DNA of 42,424 nucleotides from an uncultured bacterium (GTDB taxonomy: Bacteria > JAAXHH01), in assembly GCA_913051705.1 (NCBI GenBank), contig CAJXCW010000012.1, forward strand, positions 1 to 42,424, written 5' to 3'. Below the pieces are notes generated by a model. The model saw only the letters and a list, made by a program, of their open reading frames with translations. It was not told where the DNA came from and did no database searches. The position numbers were made by a program, and so were the translations under genes. Position 1 is the first letter of the stretch; every line of letters starts with the position of its first letter. Shown piece after piece: positions 1 to 8,444 of this stretch.

Positions 1-1322
1 GCACGGAAAAAATCATCGAAGTCGCCCGTCAGACCGGTGCCGATGCGATTCATCCCGGCTACGGTTTCCTGTCTGAAAATGCTGACTTTGCGGATCAATG
101 CGCCGATGCCGGAATGACGTTTATTGGCCCATCAGGCGATGCGATGCGGGCTATGGGCAGCAAAACCGAAGCACGAAAAACGATGCGCCAGGCTGGTGTA
201 CCGGTGGTGCCGGGCACCGAAGAAGGATTGACTGATGACACAGAAGCCCTGGAGATTGCTCGGGAAATAGGATATCCCGTACTGATTAAAGCAGCTATGG
301 GTGGTGGTGGCAAAGGGATGCGGATTGTACAAAAGAAGGACGAATTAGAAGGCGCCTTACGTGCTGCCAGGTCGGAAGCCCAATCCGCGTTCGGTGATTC
401 AACCGTGTACGTTGAGAAATACCTGGTGGACCCGCGCCACGTGGAATTTCAGGTGCTGGCCGATAACTACGGGCATGTGGTTCACCTCGGGGAACGGGAA
501 TGTTCGGTGCAGCGGCGTCACCAGAAGCTCATCGAAGAGTCCCCATCCTGTATATTGGACGAATCGCTGCGCCGTGCTATGGGTGAGATTGCGGTTCTGG
601 CTGCCAAAACTGTGGACTATGTCAATGCGGGAACGATAGAATTTATTGTGGATCAGCATCGCCACTTCTATTTTCTGGAAATGAATACCCGGCTTCAGGT
701 AGAGCATCCGGTCACGGAGATGAGAACGGGACTTGATCTGGTCAGAGAACAGATCAAGATTGCCGCCGGAAAACCGTTGCCGTTTACCCAGGAAGAGGTC
801 CCCTTACGAGGGGCGGCCATCGAATGCCGTATCTCTGCAGAAGACCCGGACGAGAATTTTATCCCTTCCGTCGGCCTGATCACCCGGTTAACTGAACCCA
901 GCGGCCCAGGTGTTCGAATCGACAGCGGATTTTATCAGGGATACGATATACCGATTTACTACGATCCGATGATCGCCAAGCTGATCGTCTGGGCGGAAAC
1001 CAGAGAGGCCGCTATCGCCCGTATGGAACGTGCCTTGAACGAATATGACATCGGTGGCATTAAAACAACCATCCCCTTTCATTTGCGTGCCCTGGCCGAT
1101 CCGATGTTTATATCCGGGGATTACTCCACCGGGTTTGTGGATCAGATGACAATCACCCCTGAAGATAGCCCTGGCGATGTTCGCATTGCGGCTGCATTTG
1201 CGGCCGTCATTAAACATCGTAGTCGACATGCCGTAAGAAAAACAGATCCCAGCCAAACCGGGCATGCGTACAGCCCCTGGAAACTATCGGGGCGCCGGGC
1301 GGCATTGAGAGAAGAATTGTAA
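1..1322 (+). CDS. accC: Biotin carboxylase subunit of an acyl-CoA carboxylase (5' partial)
   Basis: ATP-dependent carboxylation of biotin on a carrier protein, the first half-reaction of acetyl-, propionyl- or methylcrotonyl-CoA carboxylase. The reading frame is open from base 3, and the first readable residues (TEKIIEVARQTGADAIHPGYGFLSEN, in pieces) are the conserved N-terminal biotin carboxylase region, so only the first few dozen residues are missing. Visible motifs are the ATP-grasp glycine loop MGGGGKGM, ECSVQRRHQK, and the catalytic EMNTRLQVEHPVTE. The C-terminus runs to a PWKLSGRR segment, which in propionyl/methylcrotonyl-CoA carboxylase alpha chains leads into the biotin-transfer domain. 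Here the protein stops and that part is a separate gene 39 bp downstream. The acyl-CoA substrate cannot be told because no carboxyltransferase gene is in view. Confidence 0.93.
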   Translation, partial: TEKIIEVARQTGADAIHPGYGFLSENADFADQCADAGMTFIGPSGDAMRAMGSKTEARKTMRQAGVPVVPGTEEGLTDDTEALEIAREIGYPVLIKAAMGGGGKGMRIVQKKDELEGALRAARSEAQSAFGDSTVYVEKYLVDPRHVEFQVLADNYGHVVHLGERECSVQRRHQKLIEESPSCILDESLRRAMGEIAVLAAKTVDYVNAGTIEFIVDQHRHFYFLEMNTRLQVEHPVTEMRTGLDLVREQIKIAAGKPLPFTQEEVPLRGAAIECRISAEDPDENFIPSVGLITRLTEPSGPGVRIDSGFYQGYDIPIYYDPMIAKLIVWAETREAAIARMERALNEYDIGGIKTTIPFHLRALADPMFISGDYSTGFVDQMTITPEDSPGDVRIAAAFAAVIKHRSRHAVRKTDPSQTGHAYSPWKLSGRRAALREEL

Positions 1323-1361
1323 CTGCACCCTTTGTCCCTTTCCTGATGTGAGGAATCCACC

Positions 1362-1874
1362 TTGAAATATCTGGCAAATGTCGGCGAAAATACCTATCAC
1401 ATCTCCCTGGATGATCAGGATACCAGGATAGATCTGGATATCAACGGCGAACCTTTACAGATCGATTTAGTGCCGATCAACGGAGATCATACCTACTCGT
1501 TACTCATAAACGGCCGTTCTTATGTGGCCACAATGATGGATATGGATGAGTCCTGTCAGGTGATGATTGACGGAAGGGTCTATGCGGTCGATGTGGAGGA
1601 GGAAGAATTAGCCCGTCTAAGAAGCCAGGTGAAGCGGAAACATCATGCCGGAGGTGAGCAGATTAAAGCGCCGATGCCCGGTCGTATCCTCGATATAGAA
1701 GTAGCCGTGGGTGACACCGTCGAATCCGGCCAGGGCGTGGCCATTATAGAAGCTATGAAAATGGAAAATGAACTGCGAGCCCTTACGGGCGGGGTCGTTA
1801 AAGAAATACGAACCCGGGTAGGCGACGCGGTGAATAAGAATGATATCCTGGTGGTGCTGGAAGAAAAATCATGA
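1362..1874 (+). CDS. Biotin carboxyl carrier protein (acyl-CoA carboxylase type)
   Basis: 170 aa carrier that shuttles carboxybiotin between the biotin carboxylase and a carboxyltransferase. The C-terminal biotinyl domain (about residues 98-170) contains EAMKMEN with Lys133 as the predicted biotinylation site. Residues 1-95 form a beta-rich region like the biotin-transfer (BT) domain of propionyl-CoA carboxylase alpha chains, unlike the Pro/Ala-rich linker of E. coli AccB. The start is TTG at 1362, chosen because GTGAGG lies 8 bases upstream and the KYLANVGENTYHI opening fits the family. It is probably co-transcribed with the upstream carboxylase. Together they look like a PccA/MccA chain split into two genes. 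Confidence 0.9.
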   Translation: MKYLANVGENTYHISLDDQDTRIDLDINGEPLQIDLVPINGDHTYSLLINGRSYVATMMDMDESCQVMIDGRVYAVDVEEEELARLRSQVKRKHHAGGEQIKAPMPGRILDIEVAVGDTVESGQGVAIIEAMKMENELRALTGGVVKEIRTRVGDAVNKNDILVVLEEKS

Positions 1875-1878
1875 AAGT

Positions 1879-1917
1879 GGTGATTTGGTGAAGTGTTTTT
1901 TAAATCACCAATTCACC
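1879..1917. repeat. Octamer repeats forming an inverted pair between convergent genes
   Basis: GGTGATTT (1879-1886) is followed by a degenerate second copy. After a T-run its complement AAATCACC (1902-1909) and the related AATTCACC follow. This gives an 8-bp perfect stem with a 15-nt loop between the convergent carrier-protein and transporter genes. It could act as a weak bidirectional terminator, but the stem is AT-rich. Confidence 0.55.
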
Positions 1918-2794
1918 TCTCCCCTCTTTCCTGTCCTATCACCACATAAATGCCGGTCAGAACCAGCATACCTCCGATCAATGTATATCTGGTTACTTCT
2001 TCATTCAGAATGAGGTAGGCCAGGATGGTCGAGCCGATTGGTTCGGTCAGGATAACAACGCTTACCAGAACGGCCGACAGATATTTCAACGCCCAGTTGA
2101 GGGAGGAATGACCCAGGAGCTGGGGACCTACCGCCAATCCAATCAGGATAAGATAGGTGGACGGCGTATAGCCCGACATAGGCTGACCTGTTGCCAGAGC
2201 CAATCCCACAAGCCATACTGCGGCGGTGGAATATACCACGGTGATATACGGCAACAAATCAACCTGACCGCGCAGTTTACGTCCGATGACGAAGTAACCA
2301 CCGGCAGATATCGCCCCGGCGATCGCCAGCAGATCTCCGAACAACGGATCTACCCCCGTCGTGTAATCTCCATATCCAATGACCACACCGCCGGATACAG
2401 CCACCAGAATTCCTGTAAACATCCGGGCTGACAGGCGTTCCCGTAGGCCCCAGTGAGAGAGCATACCCACGAATACAGGCGCCGTGGTCACCAGCATCAC
2501 CGAGCTGGCTACCGAGGTATAAGCCAGCGAGGTAATCCAGGTGGCAAAATGAACCGCCAGCAGCAGGCCTGCCAGGCTTGACCACAGCCAAACGGAGGTT
2601 GACCATTTTAAAAAGTCATTGCCCTGTTTGATTGACGTGATCGGAATGAGGATGACGGCTGCTATCGAGACTCGGTACGCCGAAATGGCAAACGGCGTCG
2701 CTTCCGCAAGCCGGATAAGAATGGCTGCACAGGACATGCAGGCGACACCGAATGCCAGACAGGAATAGAGAGGTAGAGATGCGGGGATTTTCAT
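1913..2794 (-). CDS. EamA/DMT-superfamily transporter
   Basis: 293 aa integral membrane protein with about ten hydrophobic segments and two EamA-type halves (residues about 10-140 and 155-288). The second half has the typical AVLVSVVILTEPIGSTILAY signature region. The family exports small metabolites such as amino acids, nucleosides or drugs; the substrate cannot be read from sequence. The start at 2794 places the first transmembrane segment (LYSCLAFGVACMSCAAILI) at the N-terminus. There is no Shine-Dalgarno sequence: the ATG is directly preceded on the coding strand by CATAATTCACCA, the end of a heptamer array. It is convergent with the carrier-protein gene. Confidence 0.88.
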   Translation of the reverse strand: MKIPASLPLYSCLAFGVACMSCAAILIRLAEATPFAISAYRVSIAAVILIPITSIKQGNDFLKWSTSVWLWSSLAGLLLAVHFATWITSLAYTSVASSVMLVTTAPVFVGMLSHWGLRERLSARMFTGILVAVSGGVVIGYGDYTTGVDPLFGDLLAIAGAISAGGYFVIGRKLRGQVDLLPYITVVYSTAAVWLVGLALATGQPMSGYTPSTYLILIGLAVGPQLLGHSSLNWALKYLSAVLVSVVILTEPIGSTILAYLILNEEVTRYTLIGGMLVLTGIYVVIGQERGER

Positions 2795-2798
2795 TGGT

Positions 2799-2838
2799 GA
2801 ATTATGAATTATGAATTTTAAATTATGAATTATGATTG
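2799..2838. repeat. GAATTAT heptamer array in the divergent transporter/sbcD gap
   Basis: GAATTAT-type heptamers occur in two short runs (2799-2812 and about 2821-2836) between the divergent transporter and sbcD genes. On the transporter strand they read as CATAATT units ending 5 bases before its ATG. Confidence 0.7.
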
Positions 2839-2899
2839 AGCATTATCGAAGCCTGTAATCAGGGTGAATTGTGAACTCTATTTTATACGGAAATTACCT

Positions 2900-2928
2900 T
2901 TGACATGAGCGTATATAATCGATATATA
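2900..2928 (+). promoter_or_regulatory. Predicted sigma70-type promoter of the sbcD operon
   Basis: Consensus -35 TTGACA at 2900-2905 and TATATA at 2923-2928 with a 17-bp spacer. TATACT at 2925-2930 with a 19-bp spacer is an alternative -10. The start point would be near 2935, about 50 bases before the sbcD ATG. Predicted by pattern only. Confidence 0.6.
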
Positions 2929-2959
2929 CTAAACGCACCTTTGGTAATCTATGCACCCA

Positions 2960-2980
2960 ATCATAAATCATAAATCATAA
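2960..2980. repeat. ATCATAA heptamer array, three exact copies
   Basis: Three tandem ATCATAA units end 7 bases before the sbcD start codon and take the place where a Shine-Dalgarno sequence would be expected. Confidence 0.8.
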
Positions 2981-2987
2981 TTCAACA

Positions 2988-4259
2988 ATGCCTTTCAAAG
3001 CTCTTCATCTCGCTGATATCCATATCGGTATGGAAAACTATGGCCGGATCGATCCGGATACCGGTCTCCATACCCGGCTACAGGATTTTGTAAAATGCCT
3101 GGGTTTCGCCGTCGAGACCGCGTTGGAGGAGGAGGTTGACCTGGTGCTGTTTGCCGGGGATGCTTACCGTACCTGCGATCCCAACCCTACGCATCAACTT
3201 GCGTTCGCCGCCCAGTTCCGGCGTTTTTCGGATGCAGGCATTCCGGTGGTGATGATCGTCGGCAATCACGACAATCCGGTCTCCTTCGGCAAAGCGACAT
3301 CCATCGATATCTTCGGTACATTAAACAGAGGCGAGGTCCGGATCGTAGCCAGACCGGAACGCCTGGTTATAGACACAAAAAGCGGCAAAGCCCAGGTGGC
3401 CTGTCTACCCTGGCCGATGAAAAGTACGATCATGACACAGGAGCAATATAAAGGGCTGTCGGAAACGGAAATCAGAACGCAGATTGAAGATATATGTACC
3501 CGGATCATCCAGACTTTCGCTGATGAAATGATCCCCGATCATCCCGCCTTCCTGATGTCCCACATTACGGCGACGGACGCAACCCTGGCCGGCACGGAAC
3601 GAGCGGCGGTAATCGGTCATGATCCGACGATTCTGACCAGCGTCCTGGCCAACCCGGCCTTCGACTACGTGGCACTGGGCCATGTGCATAAATTTCAGGA
3701 TCTGAACCCGAGCGGCGAACCTCATGTCATCTATCCCGGTAGTGTGGAGCGGGTGGATTTCGGGGAAGAGCATGAAGCCTGCGGTTTTTGTATCGTGGAA
3801 TATGAGGGCAAAGGACAGACCTCCTATCGTTTTATCGAAACACCTGCCCGCCCGTTCGTCACGATTGACGTGGAGATACCACCGGATGAACCACCGACAG
3901 AGTACATGATCCGAGCTATCCGCCGCCGGAACCTGACGAATGCTGTCGTGCGGGTAATTTATACTGTGGCAGAGGAGCAACAGCATCTGGCCGATATCAA
4001 GGAAGTGCGGGAGGCACTGAAAGAGGCGTTCCTTGTTGCTTCCATCATCCGGAAAACCGAGGCTCCCGAGCGGGTTCGTCGGGCATCGGTATCGGAAGAA
4101 TTGAACATTCAGGAGGCGCTGGATAGATATTTTGAAAACAATCCGACACTGAAGCCGTTTGTCGAAGATATGAAATCCTATGCCCGGCAGTTGGAGCATG
4201 AGCTTTTCGAAGAGGAACAGGGCCGCATGCAAAACGTCGAGCCGGGAGCAAAGGAATAA
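2988..4259 (+). CDS. sbcD: SbcD-like DNA repair exonuclease subunit (metallophosphoesterase)
   Basis: 423 aa nuclease subunit of the SbcCD (Mre11-Rad50-like) complex, which trims DNA hairpins and protein-blocked ends. The metallophosphoesterase motifs are all present in order: Asp10-x-His12 (LADIHIG), Asp58 (FAGDAYR), GNHDN, the later SHI histidine and GHVHK. The C-terminal part (about residues 280-423) is the region that in the family contacts SbcC. The ATG at 2988 is the first in frame and gives the expected N-terminus, but no Shine-Dalgarno is visible and the leader is a heptamer array. The stop is 4 bases before the next gene, and sbcC follows beyond it, so sbcD, the SDR and sbcC are probably one operon. 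Confidence 0.93.
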   Translation: MPFKALHLADIHIGMENYGRIDPDTGLHTRLQDFVKCLGFAVETALEEEVDLVLFAGDAYRTCDPNPTHQLAFAAQFRRFSDAGIPVVMIVGNHDNPVSFGKATSIDIFGTLNRGEVRIVARPERLVIDTKSGKAQVACLPWPMKSTIMTQEQYKGLSETEIRTQIEDICTRIIQTFADEMIPDHPAFLMSHITATDATLAGTERAAVIGHDPTILTSVLANPAFDYVALGHVHKFQDLNPSGEPHVIYPGSVERVDFGEEHEACGFCIVEYEGKGQTSYRFIETPARPFVTIDVEIPPDEPPTEYMIRAIRRRNLTNAVVRVIYTVAEEQQHLADIKEVREALKEAFLVASIIRKTEAPERVRRASVSEELNIQEALDRYFENNPTLKPFVEDMKSYARQLEHELFEEEQGRMQNVEPGAKE

Positions 4260-4263
4260 CGCT

Positions 4264-5244
4264 ATGCCATATGTCCTGGTGACCGGCGGAACCGGTATGG
4301 TCGGCAGCACGATGGTCGATTATATATTGGCCGAACATACCGATTATGATGTGGTGGCCATGCGACGTGTCGATTCAAATTTGAAAAATATAACCCATGT
4401 CTTGGATCATCCCCGCGTGCATTGGGAAATGGGAGATCTATTGGATTTGGAGAGCCTGAAACGTATTTTGACGACCTACAAACCTGTCCGGTGTTTTCAT
4501 ACGGCAGGCATGTCCCATGTCCCGACCGCATGGCGATTTCCACAGGACTGTATGCAGGTCAATGTGATCGGCCAGATTAACCTGTTTGAGGCCATACGGG
4601 AAATATGTCCTGAATGCTGTATTCAGATATGTGGCAGCAGTGAGGAATATGGATTGGTCCTTTCGCACGAAGTGCCCATTAAAGAGACCAATCCGTTACG
4701 ACCGTTATCACCGTACGGATGTAGTAAAATCGCCCAGGATATGCTGGGTTATCAATACACCAAGGGCTATGGCATGAAGATCGTGCGTACCCGGGCGTTC
4801 AACCACAGTGGGGCTCGACGACATGAAGATTTTGCAGAAGCCTCTTTTTCAAGCCAGATCGCTCGCATTGAACAAGGGTTACGCGAACCGGTTATTGAAC
4901 ACGGTAATCTCGACGCCATACGCGATATGACCAACGTGAAAGATGTGGTTCGGGCCTACTGGATAAGCCTGGATGGCCAATGTGAGTGGGGTGAGGTGTA
5001 TAACATCTGTTCCGGTCGTGGACCACGTATTCAGGGGATGCTGGACTACCTGATCAGCCTGACGGATATAGATATAACACTCGCGCCTGATCCGACGCTG
5101 ACGAGACCTTCTGATATACCAATCTTAATAGGCGATTATACTCGATTTAGTCAGGCCACCGGCTGGGAACCCACCTATACATGGAAGGAAACCATAGCCG
5201 AATGCCTGGACTACTGGCGTCTGCAAGTGCAGAGTACAAAATGA
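4264..5244 (+). CDS. NAD(P)-dependent epimerase/dehydratase, GDP-mannose 4,6-dehydratase / RMD-like
   Basis: 326 aa extended short-chain dehydrogenase. The Rossmann motif GGTGMVG is at residues 8-14, and the catalytic YGCSK (YxxxK) follows in mid-protein. The C-terminal half (AFNHSGARR, QIARIEQGLREPVIEHGNLDAIRDMTNVKDVVRAY) matches the GDP-mannose 4,6-dehydratase / GDP-4-dehydro-6-deoxymannose reductase group. It therefore probably makes a deoxyhexose nucleotide for glycans. The open frame extends upstream into sbcD, but the ATG at 4264 is chosen because AAGGA lies just before it and the Rossmann strand MPYVLVTGG starts there. Its place between sbcD and sbcC is unusual, since those two are normally adjacent. 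Confidence 0.87.
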   Translation: MPYVLVTGGTGMVGSTMVDYILAEHTDYDVVAMRRVDSNLKNITHVLDHPRVHWEMGDLLDLESLKRILTTYKPVRCFHTAGMSHVPTAWRFPQDCMQVNVIGQINLFEAIREICPECCIQICGSSEEYGLVLSHEVPIKETNPLRPLSPYGCSKIAQDMLGYQYTKGYGMKIVRTRAFNHSGARRHEDFAEASFSSQIARIEQGLREPVIEHGNLDAIRDMTNVKDVVRAYWISLDGQCEWGEVYNICSGRGPRIQGMLDYLISLTDIDITLAPDPTLTRPSDIPILIGDYTRFSQATGWEPTYTWKETIAECLDYWRLQVQSTK

Positions 5245-5245
5245 T

Positions 5246-5290
5246 GAGTTCCGAGTTCTGAGTACTTTTCATTCACCATTCACCATTCAC
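5246..5290. repeat. Two consecutive heptamer arrays upstream of sbcC
   Basis: GAGTTCC, GAGTTCT and GAGTACT at 5246-5266 are followed within 4 bases by three exact CATTCAC copies at 5270-5290. The second array plus CATTTTCA runs directly into the sbcC ATG. The two arrays share the unit length of 7 but not the sequence. Confidence 0.8.
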
Positions 5291-5298
5291 CATTTTCA

Positions 5299-8200
5299 AT
5301 GATCCCCGTCCGTCTATCTCTTAAAAATTTCCTCAGTTACGGCGAAGAAGTGCCTCCTCTGGATTTCACGCCCTTGCATGTGGTCTGTCTGTCCGGAGAT
5401 AACGGCCACGGCAAATCCGCTTTGCTGGATGCCATGACCTGGGCCATCTGGGGCGAAGCGCGGAAGGCGGCTGGCGATCGTAAGCCGGATGAGCGGCTGT
5501 TACGGATGGGCGCTACAGATATGGCCGTTGAATTCGAATTCGATCTTGAAGGCGATAGATACCGGATTCTCCGTCAGTATCGGGCCGGTCGTGGCGGTAA
5601 AAGCACCCTGGAATTCCAGATATACAGCGCGGAATCCGAGGGCTACCATTCCCTTACACAGCCGAATATTACAGCCACGCAGCGCCGCATTATAGACACG
5701 CTGCGCATGGATTACACCACCTTTATCAATTCGGTCTTCATCATGCAGGGCCGCGCCGATGAATTTACCAATCGCAGTGCGCGGGAGCGTAAGAAAATTC
5801 TGGCGGACATCCTTGGTCTCTGGCGGTATGACGAATTGATGGAGCGTGCCCGGCAGAATGCGACGACAGCAGAAAAAGCGGTTGCAGATCATGATTGGCA
5901 TCTACAGCAGATCGATGAAGCGTTAGAGGAACAGGATACATATCTGCAATCGATTTCAACCCTGCAGACGACGATTCAGGATTTATCCGGTCAGATAGAA
6001 AAAATCGACCAGGATGTAAATGATTGGCAACTTAAACAGGCCGAACATGAAACGGCAAGGCTGCAGTGGGCGGAATGGCAGAAGGCGTTTACAGATCGGC
6101 AGAAGGAGCAAAAGGAGTTAGAGGGTCAACTTGACCGGCAGCGCAAACAGATGGCCGTTTATCAGGACGCGCTGGCTGAACGGGACACGATTGAACAAGC
6201 CTACCAGGCCTATCAGACCCTGGTACAGGAACAAGAGACTTTCAACGAAAAACTTCAGATCCTTCGACAATTGGAAAGCCAACGAGCCCAGCTTGATCGT
6301 GAGGTCAATAACGCCCGTCATGAAGTAGAAAGCCGGCAACAGGTCTGGATGACCAGGAAAGAGTCTATTGAACGAACCGTCGAAGAGACGCGGGCCCTGC
6401 TTGATCAGGATGCGGTTATCGGGAAAGGATATCAGGATTTACACCGGGCGCGCCAAGCCGATGAGAATTGGGATGAGAAAAGGCTGCGTTACGATGAACT
6501 TGATCAGCAGTTGCGGGCCCGTCAGGACAAACTGGTTCAAGCCAGTACGGCATTACAGAGTGAATTGGGCGGCTATAAACTACGAATTAAAGAGTTGAAA
6601 GCCAGAACGGCGTTGATCGATCAGCATCAGGCTCAGGCAAACACCTTTGGCGAAAAGCTGGATCAGCTCCGGCAGATTGAACAGAGACAACAGGAGATTA
6701 CAGAACACGGCCGTACGCTGAACAGCCATATTGAAGTCCTGAAAGACAAGATTAAACTATTTGAGAAAGAGGATGAGGACCACCATGCCACATTAAAAGT
6801 CCTGCGACGGGGTACAGATTCTCATTGTCCCCTTTGTGATGCCGCCCTGGATGACCGTCGTCGCGAGACCATCGAATTAAACCTGGGTGAGCATCTCCAC
6901 CAACATACGGTAGAGATTCAAAAAATGCATCGCGGTATCAAAATAGCTGATGATGAGAAGAAACAGTTGACGATCCTGTATAAAGAACAGCGACCACAGA
7001 TCAGTGAGTTGCAAGACGCACAGCAAGCGCTCGTTACAGCAGAAAACGCCGTTCAGAATGCCCGGCAGGACGCCCAGGATTTGCGAGCGTGCAGGGAACA
7101 GATAACCGCCTTGCAGACGCGCCTCGATACGAGCGCTTTCGCTCCTGAACTGCGACAACAGATCGAAATATTGCAGACGGAAAAACATACGCTGAGATAT
7201 AATCCGGAGCGGCATCAGGTTTTAAAGAATAAAATCAGGGAGTTGCAGCATTTTGAATCCGATAAAGTCCGGTTGGATGAAGCACAAAAACGACAGGAAC
7301 AGGCGACCGCTTCCTTGCCCGAGATATACGAGAAATTGACTGCCTATGAAACACAACTGGCCGATCATTCCTATGCGCCGAAAGCCTGTGCGGCACTTAA
7401 AGATATAGAGCAGCGTATTGAAGCGTTGGATTACAAGGAATCCCGCCATCAGGATGTGCAACATCGTCTGCGGAAGATAAAAGATATTGCGGACAAGAAA
7501 GAACAGTTGGATCAGGCCGTTCGCCAGTATGACACGGCAAAGGCAGCATTAACCGAGCGGGAAATGCGTGTGCAAACACTTCAAGATGAATTACACCGTT
7601 TGTCCGATCGTATAAAATCGTTTGAGGAAAATGCAAAAGAAGTCGACGGTATAGAGCGTCAACTTAAATCGCTGCGTGAAAATCGTCAGGCGCTGCAAAA
7701 GGATGTGGATCAGGCCAATCGTCGTCTGGGCGCTGAACAACAAAAGGCCGATCGCCTGAAAACCATGGCGGCGACACGGCCCGAAATCAAGGCGCTGCGG
7801 CAGCAAACCGCTAAAGATCAGCAGGTGTATGAGAAGCTCACCGTCGCCTTCAGCAAAGACGGTATTCCAGCGCTGATCATCGAGAATGCCATACCGGAAA
7901 TCGAGGAAGAAGCCAATCGTATTCTAAGCCAGTTGACCGGTAACAGGACACAGATCACCATCGAACCACTGCGTAACCTGAAGACCGGCGGTACGAAAGA
8001 AACGCTGGATATCCACATCAGCGATGAACTGGGTACGCGTCCCTATGAAATGTTTTCGGGCGGAGAGGCCTTCCGTATCAACTTCGCCCTGCGTATCGCT
8101 CTGTCGAAATTGCTTGCCCACCGGGCAGGTACCCGATTACGTTCCCTTATTATTGACGAAGGATTCGGTACTCAGGATTCCCAGGGCCTTGAATATCTGG

Positions 8201-8343
8201 TAGAGGCGCTCCAGAGTATCCAGGACGATTTTGAAAAAATCATCGTGGTGACCCATCTGGAACGCCTGAAAAATGCATTCCCCGCCCGTATTGAGGTAAT
8301 TAAGCATCCGGATATCGGGTCGCTTTATGAAGTGGTGACCTGA
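5299..8343 (+). CDS. sbcC: SbcC-like ATPase of the SbcCD nuclease (SMC/Rad50 family)
   Basis: 1014 aa. N-terminal ABC half with Walker A GDNGHGKS (33-40) and Q-loop VFIMQG. Two long Gln/Glu/Arg-rich coiled-coil arms flank a zinc-hook Cys510-Pro-Leu-Cys513, and the C-terminal half has the signature FSGGE (919-923) and Walker B LIIDE (Asp953-Glu954). This is the complete layout of the Rad50-like partner of SbcD, which tethers and opens DNA ends for the nuclease. The start gives the canonical MIPVRLSLKNFLSYG opening. There is no Shine-Dalgarno: the region just upstream is a CATTCAC array. It is the third gene of the sbcD operon. Confidence 0.95.
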   Translation: MIPVRLSLKNFLSYGEEVPPLDFTPLHVVCLSGDNGHGKSALLDAMTWAIWGEARKAAGDRKPDERLLRMGATDMAVEFEFDLEGDRYRILRQYRAGRGGKSTLEFQIYSAESEGYHSLTQPNITATQRRIIDTLRMDYTTFINSVFIMQGRADEFTNRSARERKKILADILGLWRYDELMERARQNATTAEKAVADHDWHLQQIDEALEEQDTYLQSISTLQTTIQDLSGQIEKIDQDVNDWQLKQAEHETARLQWAEWQKAFTDRQKEQKELEGQLDRQRKQMAVYQDALAERDTIEQAYQAYQTLVQEQETFNEKLQILRQLESQRAQLDREVNNARHEVESRQQVWMTRKESIERTVEETRALLDQDAVIGKGYQDLHRARQADENWDEKRLRYDELDQQLRARQDKLVQASTALQSELGGYKLRIKELKARTALIDQHQAQANTFGEKLDQLRQIEQRQQEITEHGRTLNSHIEVLKDKIKLFEKEDEDHHATLKVLRRGTDSHCPLCDAALDDRRRETIELNLGEHLHQHTVEIQKMHRGIKIADDEKKQLTILYKEQRPQISELQDAQQALVTAENAVQNARQDAQDLRACREQITALQTRLDTSAFAPELRQQIEILQTEKHTLRYNPERHQVLKNKIRELQHFESDKVRLDEAQKRQEQATASLPEIYEKLTAYETQLADHSYAPKACAALKDIEQRIEALDYKESRHQDVQHRLRKIKDIADKKEQLDQAVRQYDTAKAALTEREMRVQTLQDELHRLSDRIKSFEENAKEVDGIERQLKSLRENRQALQKDVDQANRRLGAEQQKADRLKTMAATRPEIKALRQQTAKDQQVYEKLTVAFSKDGIPALIIENAIPEIEEEANRILSQLTGNRTQITIEPLRNLKTGGTKETLDIHISDELGTRPYEMFSGGEAFRINFALRIALSKLLAHRAGTRLRSLIIDEGFGTQDSQGLEYLVEALQSIQDDFEKIIVVTHLERLKNAFPARIEVIKHPDIGSLYEVVT

Positions 8344-8444
8344 CCGTATTTTATGCTTGGTTCTTTGCGTTTGGTGTGTATTTTGTGTAAATTCCCAGTT
8401 CAGCGTGCAGCGTGCGGAGTTTAAACATATAAAGGAGGACGTAT

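Noticed and set aside
3405-4310. Long open frame of 301 codons on the minus strand over sbcD
   Set aside because: Antisense to a gene with complete catalytic motifs; its own translation shows no domain, no ribosome site and a composition typical of a shadow frame.
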